Shown here one piece after another: positions 7,101-12,387 of a DNA stretch of 29,821 nucleotides. Positions within the stretch are counted from its first letter, which is position 1, and every line of letters begins with the position of its first letter. Below the pieces are notes generated by a model, which saw only the letters and a list, made by a program, of their open reading frames with translations, searched no databases and was not told where the DNA came from. Made by a program: the position numbers and the translations under genes. Source of the DNA: a virus. Where the stretch lies: IMG/VR virus record IMGVR_UViG_3300010392_000750, positions 1-29,821 of that record. One strand, given 5' to 3'.

Positions 7101-9272
7101 CGCGATCCTGATATGATATACCCAGAATTTACAACTCCAGCACCTAAACCACGCGAACGTGGACGTATGGACGAGACTGGAATAGATACTGAAAAATATC
7201 CACAAATTGAAGGGAAACGTGGCCCATTCGTTAGAGGCGATGGCCACATTTATTACATAGATGTTGAAACTGGCAATTACTATATGCCAGACTCATTCGA
7301 CGAGCTGGACTACACAGATTTCCAAATGAAAGAAGCTAGTTACGGTTACGGACGTGATCACAACGACGAAATGCATAGCCTAGAAAATGACAAGGCATGG
7401 TTCAAGCGCCAAGAAATGCAACACGAGCTTGGACACGAAGATGAATGGAACAGACGTCAGCAAGCACAAGCAAGAATCAATCCAAGAACCGGACACCCAA
7501 TATCTCATGTCAAATATGACGATGATATGGACGAAGGCGCTTTCGGACCTATTGGCAAACGACTTGCTCGACGCAAGTTTAAAAAGCAAGCAAAAAACTC
7601 AATGAAGGCAGCAACAGACCAATATTTTGGTCCTGTACAAGATTATGATTTTGCTGATCCAGATCGTTTTCCAGAAGAAGACAAGTTCCGCGATCACATG
7701 GGCAACGAACGTCGATATTCACGAGCTGCTAAACGACTGGGCAGAGAAGACAATGAAAAGGCTTATCAAAAAGCAATTAAGAAGCACGACAAGCAAATGG
7801 GAGTGGAAGAAGGCAAGACAAGAACTTATACTGGCGATTTAGCTACAACTGAAGTGGAGCCACCATACGGCGGATTTTCCAGATTAGGAATGAAGGACTT
7901 AGCGGAGTGGATTAAACTACGCAAAGATCACCCACGTTGGGCAGAGATGGTTAAGAAAGCTAAGAAAGTATTAGCACAGAAGAAGTCTCACGCAAAGTTT
8001 ATGAAGGGCAATCGTCCACCACAAACAAAATACAAATACACAATCGCCAAGCAAGTAGGTGGCGATGATGGTTATCAGTGGGCAGTTATTGATAAGAAAA
8101 CTGGTCATGTTTTCATAAACGGACTTACAAGGCCCGAAGTAAAATATTACAGGGATCAAGCAGAAGCTGACCTTGCTAAGAAGTACGGCGTGGGCGAAAG
8201 CATTAATGAATACGAGTACGATACTAAAGACAAAGGCAAAGGCGCTGGTTGGTCTGCAGGTGGAGACGGTGGCAAGAAGAACCGTAAGAACCGTAAAGCA
8301 TTCCGTAAAGCAGAAAAGAAACGTAAGCACGATGCAATGATGCGCGGTGAGAAATGGGCACAGGAACCAGTAGACGAAGCCATCATACCGTGGGACAGCG
8401 AGCACAGTGAAGGTGATTTCGTAGACGATGAGTCTGGTCAAATCCATAGAGCAGATGATGTTATACAAGATCCCGAAACTGGTGAATGGCGCGAAAAAAC
8501 ACAACAAGAACAAATGGGTCCTGAAAAGTGGGCAGAGTTCGAACGTGAAGAAGAAAAATTACGAGCAGAACTCGATGCGCAATATGCAGCATGGGACGCA
8601 GAAGACGAAGCAGAAGCTAACGCAGGACCTCAAATATCTAAGATGGGTTGGGATGCTATTGGCGACTTCGGTGACGTAGCTGGCGGTGGAGGTGATCCTA
8701 TTGATTTTGTTATGCAAAAGTACGGACTTAATATGGAATCTATCGACGCAGAAGCTGTTAACCAAGGATATGCAGATGCGTATGAATGGGCTGAAAGCTA
8801 TCGAGATTTGCCTACCGAAGGACCAGAAATGGAAGAAAGCAGCAATTTTAAGAAAGGCTACAAGAACAAAGGCGGAGCATACACTCGTCCAGGTTCTGCA
8901 GATGAGAAAAGAGCTGGTGGAAAGTTTAATCGCAAAGATGCAAAAGGTAAAAGCGACGAAGAAGGTGCAGCGTGGGCAGAACGCAATCAAGTAAATGAAA
9001 TTGAAACTGCGTCCGACCAACTAGCATCCGATCGTGCAGGCGAAGCAGAACAGGGCTTGGGTGATACAAACAGTGATGTCCCAATGGGAATTGATTCTGA
9101 TGCTGAGTTAGCTGGTATGCAACAACTAATCAAAAACGTAATGCAAGAGCCAGACCAAGATATGGAACAAGCTATACAACAAATGGCTATGGCAAATACT
9201 GATCCAGCAGATGCAGAGCTAGGCACAGACGAAGTAGCGGACTTAAAGAACTTATTGGGGCTTCTTAAATAA
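4119..9272 (+). CDS. Giant acidic modular protein, putative packaged internal virion protein
   Basis: This 1717-residue protein is the largest in the window. It starts MSDFNIKKFLAE followed by S, a capsid-targeting-like leader with an L-A-E site. Residues 47-70 form a DnaJ-type zinc knuckle with C47, C50, C61 and C64 in two CxxCxGxG-like units. A very acidic zone follows (about 440-480), then a small beta domain near 630-680 and basic helical segments. Two related repeats lie near 957-990 and 1033-1066, sharing GPF, a Y-x-D strand, G-[KN]-[HY]-Y and P-D. A basic KNRKNRKAFRKAEKKRK stretch lies near 1387-1403. Many internal x-D/N-E-[AGSV] junctions separate the modules and could be processing points. 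No enzyme domain is recognised. A polyprotein-like core or injected protein is the inference; tail or scaffold roles are not excluded. Confidence 0.8.
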   Translation: MSDFNIKKFLAESVDPFLATLKQHPATQQSWDDEDHFFQNEPKPVMCPDCEGEGTRFGDDCTRCGGHGEVFESSDEQNVEHSDQMDDEDYDVPAMEGYEFGDIVNGYDPRLIAQDMLDGGISAISDANFDDLYAQYMGSNGDPSTVFDDDLKEAVRKAYKAILKNKAMSGSDFNKLPGSDFNESDDEEDISVKYRKSASNPYGTEGNGYDDSRLDHDPDEQIDEVGDVFMNDLSQLKEFAGIEETAPQGAAPAAQLKGKDKLKGKGVKGYNDAHPASGQLVGETGFAGSGGSPDDWASPAYDEQLAAAERNVEMFLGDTDPENAAEEAFTLAVDGAMDAGASSEEATMIGREVADAYREMGMAADSEINKMKSDAGILTEPMAEEPEAPEGQSPDDIFRSVMGWDEEEATPVQDMPTQPKDYAEGDEDPLDDMSEFNDEDAEFFGYDPRSLEDELLGEYDDFEDDYEEDDDEYYEEETTVRIRGRSPEQSYWNNNGKFQNKIGKLEELIPAQDEVDDAENNPALERFRSAANCYYDVYNNGLWDEGRGQRGEEFEELFGLGVGHNIDTGDLEDLIDDVVHEAWEEQSAKGTVSEEQLDEFLPALAGAAVGSMLTDDDDDLIGKGDVDAGDNLTVSPGQTVQVDSALGGEATVVAQRSNYLVVKLPKGGMKLLRDDEWWMNDEDEFGSEDGYVDVEGGYEEPDELTFEAKVDGFDELPMKMTPGSAIEVRKNGGKRRLFLNYNGERTIKIRTADAKIVRKGIIIGKDPKDLLQKINKMGFAPYNYSDSMNEAPNALQKVGKWAKRGFQWGSDDTPGDMVKRHQEYDTDSLKNLQDKPGTWKTGPAKLQQKLIKRNLRKRGERDFEKYMDESNFGDRKREHEELVARSKVQGKQITDKMELRRQAQQRMDAKRNKVKEDQASVMPQHAQDDRQNHFFSEGYKIMPPMDPKYVERDGLEGPFSTHSGKVVYYDPKAGKHYDPDTDMYMDYDEFAEYDRDPDMIYPEFTTPAPKPRERGRMDETGIDTEKYPQIEGKRGPFVRGDGHIYYIDVETGNYYMPDSFDELDYTDFQMKEASYGYGRDHNDEMHSLENDKAWFKRQEMQHELGHEDEWNRRQQAQARINPRTGHPISHVKYDDDMDEGAFGPIGKRLARRKFKKQAKNSMKAATDQYFGPVQDYDFADPDRFPEEDKFRDHMGNERRYSRAAKRLGREDNEKAYQKAIKKHDKQMGVEEGKTRTYTGDLATTEVEPPYGGFSRLGMKDLAEWIKLRKDHPRWAEMVKKAKKVLAQKKSHAKFMKGNRPPQTKYKYTIAKQVGGDDGYQWAVIDKKTGHVFINGLTRPEVKYYRDQAEADLAKKYGVGESINEYEYDTKDKGKGAGWSAGGDGGKKNRKNRKAFRKAEKKRKHDAMMRGEKWAQEPVDEAIIPWDSEHSEGDFVDDESGQIHRADDVIQDPETGEWREKTQQEQMGPEKWAEFEREEEKLRAELDAQYAAWDAEDEAEANAGPQISKMGWDAIGDFGDVAGGGGDPIDFVMQKYGLNMESIDAEAVNQGYADAYEWAESYRDLPTEGPEMEESSNFKKGYKNKGGAYTRPGSADEKRAGGKFNRKDAKGKSDEEGAAWAERNQVNEIETASDQLASDRAGEAEQGLGDTNSDVPMGIDSDAELAGMQQLIKNVMQEPDQDMEQAIQQMAMANTDPADAELGTDEVADLKNLLGLLK

Positions 9273-9565
9273 TGAAAATCGAGGATATTATGAATGAGTC
9301 GGAAACGGCTCATCATAATAGGATACAAACGTATACTGATTCTACAATTAAGAGTTTAGTTAATCGAATCCGTTCAGACATCAATAGCTTTGGTTCTGCG
9401 AAGATCGACGGCCGAGCTTCTGTGCTTAATGTAAGCGGCAGACAAGTCGAGAAAGCATATGGCTTAAACTTACTTCAACTGTCTCAACAGTCTGAAAGAC
9501 ATAGCAAGACGGCGTGGTTACATCAAAACGCTAGAGATCTTTACTCAATGGGTTACAACAAATAA
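9272..9565 (+). CDS. Hypothetical protein with a capsid-targeting-like N-terminus
   Basis: The product has 97 residues. It starts MKIEDIMNE followed by S, echoing MKIFELTE, although the spacing I-M-N-E does not strictly fit L/I-x-E. The ATG overlaps the giant gene's stop (TAATG). A second in-frame ATG at 9290 has GAGG at 9281-9284 in front of it, so the start could be there, which would remove the leader. The rest is helical with no known motif. A perfect hairpin with a GAAA loop lies at 9294-9313 inside the early coding region. Confidence 0.72.
   Translation: MKIEDIMNESETAHHNRIQTYTDSTIKSLVNRIRSDINSFGSAKIDGRASVLNVSGRQVEKAYGLNLLQLSQQSERHSKTAWLHQNARDLYSMGYNK
9294..9313 (+). other. Eight-pair hairpin with GAAA tetraloop
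   Basis: ATGAGTCG and CGGCTCAT pair over eight positions (one T-G wobble) around a GAAA loop, a GNRA-type tetraloop known to be very stable in RNA. It lies 22 bases into the coding region of the gene at 9272, or four bases after the alternative ATG at 9290. It is not followed by a T tract, so it is not a terminator; control of translation or RNA processing is possible. Confidence 0.55.
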
Positions 9566-9771
9566 TGAGTTATGAAGGTAAATGGTCAGAAATTGAATTG
9601 TCTGAATTATCAGCAATGAAAAGATTGGCGGGTATCACCGATCCTGAAATTTTCGTACACTTGCCAAATGCCGAATATCGTGGACGTGTTGGCGGACCTA
9701 CAATGGAAGACAGAGTTCCACCAAAGCACTGGCCAAATATGGTCACAGGAGAGATAAAAACAGATGAGTAA
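9565..9771 (+). CDS. Small hypothetical protein with LSAMKRLAGI motif
   Basis: This 68-residue protein is not recognised. The segment ELSELSAMKRLAGI (about 11-24) resembles DLSQLKEFAGI in the giant protein encoded just upstream, which suggests a shared short helix for binding the same partner. The remainder is Pro- and Gly-rich. It overlaps the previous stop (TAATG) and runs eight bases into the next gene. Confidence 0.72.
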   Translation: MSYEGKWSEIELSELSAMKRLAGITDPEIFVHLPNAEYRGRVGGPTMEDRVPPKHWPNMVTGEIKTDE

Positions 9772-9991
9772 AATATTAGACCAAGTACTACACTTCGCAT
9801 GGAGCGCAATAGCTCTAACACCAATTATACTTTTGAATGACAAGATATTGGGTGGCGCAATTTCGGGCTTCTTAATAGGAGCTCCACGTGAGTTAGTTGA
9901 TCAATGGCCGGTTGGGCATTGGAAAGACACAATACTCGATTTAATCTTCTTCGCAGCGGGTGGCGCATTTATCGGCTACTTTTTATTCTAA
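9764..9991 (+). CDS. Small integral membrane protein
   Basis: The 75-residue product has hydrophobic segments at about 7-24, 28-40 and 57-74, consistent with two or three membrane passes and a short loop ELVDQWPVGHWKD between the last two. Size and layout would allow a holin, but nothing diagnostic is present, and an accessory inner-membrane protein is equally likely. The ribosome site AGGAGA lies at 9747-9752, inside the previous gene, which it overlaps by eight bases. Confidence 0.72.
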   Translation: MSKILDQVLHFAWSAIALTPIILLNDKILGGAISGFLIGAPRELVDQWPVGHWKDTILDLIFFAAGGAFIGYFLF

Positions 9992-10248
9992 TGAGCAAGG
10001 CAAAACAAACTTTCAAAGATTTTTTCAACCACGACGAGCCGGTAGTTTCTACAGCCGCGCGATTTCTTGCTGACATACAAGAAAAGTATGAAGCTGGCGA
10101 AATTACTAAAGACGAATTCAAAGAACTTGCAAACGATGCATTAGAGATAAACGAAATAAGCGGATTGGCCGACGACATAGATCGCAAAGCAGCGATCAGC
10201 AGAGCACTTAGCACATTGGAAATTATTGCATCGTTCATTCCAATATAG
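9991..10248 (+). CDS. Small helical hypothetical protein
   Basis: The product has 85 residues. The frame stays open upstream to 9904, but the ATG at 9991 overlaps the previous stop (TAATG) and gives MSKAKQTFKDFF, so it is the better start. The body has the helical pattern YEAGEITKDEFKELANDAL, seen as I recall in small phage proteins that span a few helices, and a hydrophobic C-terminus (IIASFIPI). Its function is unknown. The two membrane-linked neighbours suggest a cell-envelope module. Confidence 0.7.
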   Translation: MSKAKQTFKDFFNHDEPVVSTAARFLADIQEKYEAGEITKDEFKELANDALEINEISGLADDIDRKAAISRALSTLEIIASFIPI

Positions 10249-10258
10249 GAGATTGAAC

Positions 10259-10630
10259 ATGAAAAAAATATATTTACTTGTGGCAGTTATGCTACTAACA
10301 GGCTGTTCTTACTTAGCACCCGATTTTGATAATCGCGAATACGGCGACTTTGTCTTAATTAACACACACGCAGAATATGCTATTAAAGAATGCGCAACTG
10401 GTATAGTCTATAATAGATTACACGCTATGAAGTTTAAATCAGCCAACTTAGTAACTTATGCTAAACACATTCCAAATAACGAGGAAATAACCAGAATCGC
10501 AACGATCATTGACAACGATATACAAGAGATGCTTGATCGTCCAGATATGTCTAAAACATACTGTGAACTCAAAACCAAACAACTGCTAATTAAATTGGGC
10601 AGAGCACTAACAGCAATAGGAGCATTATAA
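10259..10630 (+). CDS. Phage lipoprotein
   Basis: The product has 123 residues. The ATG at 10259 follows the strong ribosome site TAGGAGA (10246-10252); the frame is open a little further upstream but without support. The N-terminus MKKIYLLVAVMLLTGCS is a classic lipoprotein signal: a basic start, a hydrophobic core, and an LLTG-C lipobox with the Cys at 16. Two further cysteines lie in the mature part. The protein should be lipid-anchored in the envelope of a Gram-negative host. It could act in superinfection exclusion or as an outer spanin subunit, but it has neither the Pro-rich region nor the small size typical of Rz1. It overlaps the nuclease gene by TAATG. Confidence 0.8.
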   Translation: MKKIYLLVAVMLLTGCSYLAPDFDNREYGDFVLINTHAEYAIKECATGIVYNRLHAMKFKSANLVTYAKHIPNNEEITRIATIIDNDIQEMLDRPDMSKTYCELKTKQLLIKLGRALTAIGAL

Positions 10631-11085
10631 TGTACACATACAAAGCAACACTAGACCGTGTAGTAGACGGCGACACCGTAGACCTAAATATTGATTTGGG
10701 ATTTCACGTTTGGTTCAACAGCACACGAGTAAGACTACGTCGCGTAGACACTCCAGAAAAACGAACTAAAGACTTGCTTGAAAAGCATTTTGGGTTATTA
10801 GCTTCGGACTTTGTATTAGACAAGCTAATTAACGCTAAGAAAATTACTGTCAGAACTGTAATAGACGGTCGCCAAGACAAGTATGGACGTATACTAGGTG
10901 AAATTCATGTAGACGATGAATCAATGTCGCTTAATGACCAGCTTATCGAAAAACGATATGCGGTCAGTTATGAAGGGCAAAATAAATCTTCAGTCGCTGC
11001 GCAGCATATAAATAACTATCAATACTTAGTAGAAAATGGAGAAGTATTAACGCCAGAACTACAAGAACTATTCGAGAAATTATAA
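10630..11085 (+). CDS. Staphylococcal nuclease-like (SNase/TNase) protein
   Basis: The 151-residue product covers the whole SNase OB-fold domain. Catalytic and calcium-site features are intact: VVDGDTVDL (11-19), RVRLRRVDTPE (33-43) containing the Arg and the D-T-P-E box, and DKYGR (83-87) with the second Arg. The family cleaves DNA and RNA to 3'-phosphate ends with calcium. No signal peptide is visible, so it should act in the cytoplasm, perhaps on host DNA or RNA, unless carried out some other way. It is translationally coupled to the lipoprotein gene by TAATG, so the two may work together. A plausible role is host nucleic acid breakdown or exclusion of other phages. Confidence 0.88.
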   Translation: MYTYKATLDRVVDGDTVDLNIDLGFHVWFNSTRVRLRRVDTPEKRTKDLLEKHFGLLASDFVLDKLINAKKITVRTVIDGRQDKYGRILGEIHVDDESMSLNDQLIEKRYAVSYEGQNKSSVAAQHINNYQYLVENGEVLTPELQELFEKL

Positions 11086-11105
11086 TTTAACCGCAGGAGA
11101 TCTTC

Positions 11106-11363
11106 ATGGATCACGTAATCACCCCCGAGCAAGCAAGCAAACTAAAGCAAATCGTTAACGAAGGTTGTGCAATCTTCCAAGAAATTGACGACTTAAACGA
11201 AGGTCTCAATGACACCATTAAAGCAGTAGCTGAAGAAATGGACATCAAACCAGGCGTTTTAAAGAAAGCAATCAAAACAGCACAAAAAGGCACATTCCAA
11301 AACCAGTTCGATGATTTCGATACACTGGAAACTATTCTGGACACTGTTGGTCGCAAGCAGTAA
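11106..11363 (+). CDS. dsbA: DsbA-like double-stranded DNA-binding protein
   Basis: The 85-residue product resembles T4 DsbA in size and in its C-terminal half: EEMDIKPGVLKKAIKTA (about 43-59) followed by a helix ending DTLETILDTVGRKQ. T4 DsbA binds late promoter regions and modulates late transcription, which fits the late boxes in this window. Similarity is modest and judged by eye. A good ribosome site, AGGAGA, precedes the ATG. The SGNH hydrolase gene follows immediately (TAAATG). Confidence 0.6.
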   Translation: MDHVITPEQASKLKQIVNEGCAIFQEIDDLNEGLNDTIKAVAEEMDIKPGVLKKAIKTAQKGTFQNQFDDFDTLETILDTVGRKQ

Positions 11364-12086
11364 ATGACCCGCTTATCGACCTTCGAGCCTTGGTCAATGA
11401 CGAACTGGTTACACGGTGACAGCGAAGACCAGTTCGATAGACATATGGGAAATGCTCATTGTAAAAAGCAACTGGAAGAGAATGGATTTACATATAAAAC
11501 TGTAATAGAATACCAAATTGACCAATGTGGATTGCGAAACAGTCCTGATATTAATATAAGTGACTCTATATTAACGTTGGGATGTAGTTTTACATTTGGC
11601 ACCGGACTTGACGCAAAAGATATCTGGCCAACTATACTTGGTAAATTAATGAACACGTCAGTGTACAATGGTGGAATTCCTGGGTCTTCCAATGATACAG
11701 CATTTAGGATAGCAGATTATATAATACCAAAATATAAGCCTCTTGCCGTTGTATTGTTGTCTCCGTGGGATCTTCGTTACGAATTTTATGACAAGTGGAC
11801 ACCGTTCGAGTACAGTGCATCTAAGTTTCCAATTTGGGTTACAGATACAATCGAAGTAGCAAGCGATCTGCATAATAAACTTAACGCCAAAAAGAATATC
11901 TTAGCCATTCAATGCTTATGTGACGAGCAGAATATACCGTTTATCTGGGAGTCGATTGACGATGCGAGAGCTGGTGTAGATAAAAATGATCTGGCTAGAG
12001 ACTTACAGCATTTCGGCAGAAAGTCACATAAGTTAATTGCAAAGAACTTTTCAAACCGCTTGACATTAAACAATAACACTGTATAA
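11364..12086 (+). CDS. SGNH/GDSL-family hydrolase-like protein
   Basis: The 240-residue product shows the SGNH blocks: ILTLGCSFTFGTGL (69-82; Ser75 is the expected nucleophile, with Cys in place of the Asp of GDS), NGGIPGSSND (102-111; Gly and Asn of the oxyanion hole), and D-L-Q-H (213-216; catalytic Asp and His). The family removes acyl or acetyl groups from sugars and lipids. There is no signal peptide, so a cytoplasmic or virion role is expected. Related proteins are common in marine T4-like phages, as I recall. It starts directly after the previous stop. Its own end overlaps the -10 element of the promoter at 12060-12087. Confidence 0.72.
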   Translation: MTRLSTFEPWSMTNWLHGDSEDQFDRHMGNAHCKKQLEENGFTYKTVIEYQIDQCGLRNSPDINISDSILTLGCSFTFGTGLDAKDIWPTILGKLMNTSVYNGGIPGSSNDTAFRIADYIIPKYKPLAVVLLSPWDLRYEFYDKWTPFEYSASKFPIWVTDTIEVASDLHNKLNAKKNILAIQCLCDEQNIPFIWESIDDARAGVDKNDLARDLQHFGRKSHKLIAKNFSNRLTLNNNTV

Positions 12087-12087
12087 T
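12060..12087 (+). promoter_or_regulatory. Consensus sigma70 promoter, likely leaderless
   Basis: TTGACA (12060-12065), a 16-base spacer and TATAAT (12082-12087) give exact consensus in both boxes. The -10 box ends six bases before the ATG at 12094, so the expected first transcribed base falls on or next to the start codon. It would drive the small membrane gene, DNA polymerase and the methyltransferase. Confidence 0.75.
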
Positions 12088-12093
12088 ATTCAT

Positions 12094-12387
12094 ATGAAAT
12101 TCACGAAAGATATCGTCAATATGTGGCGAGAACTATGGCGCACTAACAAGACCTTGTTTTGGGTTGGCGCCGTAGGAACAATAGCATCAGTCATAGCATC
12201 CGTAACACTTAACGTAACAGTAGCTGATCCGCATATGTGGACAGTATTAATCTTCTTTACGATTGGTAGCGTCTGCTTGACATATAACGCATATGTTATG
12301 CGAGATAGCTGGATGCTTGTGCTAATGTCTTGGTATACACTTATCAATGTTTTTGGTATAAGCAATTTATTTTTAGGACCAATGTAA
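12094..12387 (+). CDS. Small three-helix membrane protein
   Basis: The product has 97 residues. After the amphipathic start MKFTKDIVNMWRELWRTNK come hydrophobic segments at about 20-43, 48-66 and 73-95. Nothing identifies a transporter family; PnuC-like transporters are larger. The gene lies directly upstream of DNA polymerase with no gap and directly under a consensus promoter with no room for a ribosome site. A membrane anchor for replication or a small carrier are only guesses. Confidence 0.75.
   Translation: MKFTKDIVNMWRELWRTNKTLFWVGAVGTIASVIASVTLNVTVADPHMWTVLIFFTIGSVCLTYNAYVMRDSWMLVLMSWYTLINVFGISNLFLGPM

Noticed and set aside
7971-8513. 180-codon open frame on the minus strand, rich in Phe, Leu and Cys
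   Set aside because: It lies opposite the acidic Glu/Asp/Lys-rich giant gene; the antisense of GAA, GAC and AAA codons gives Phe, Val and Leu automatically. No ribosome site and no recognisable domain.
8559-9020. 153-codon minus-strand frame
   Set aside because: Wholly inside the giant gene, no start context, no domain; all clear genes in the window are on the plus strand.
11007-11014. Perfect TATAAATA late box inside the nuclease gene
   Set aside because: It sits within a conserved coding region 92 bases ahead of the DsbA-like gene, which has its own good ribosome site. It could drive late dsbA expression, but inside AT-rich coding sequence it may be chance, so it is not called.
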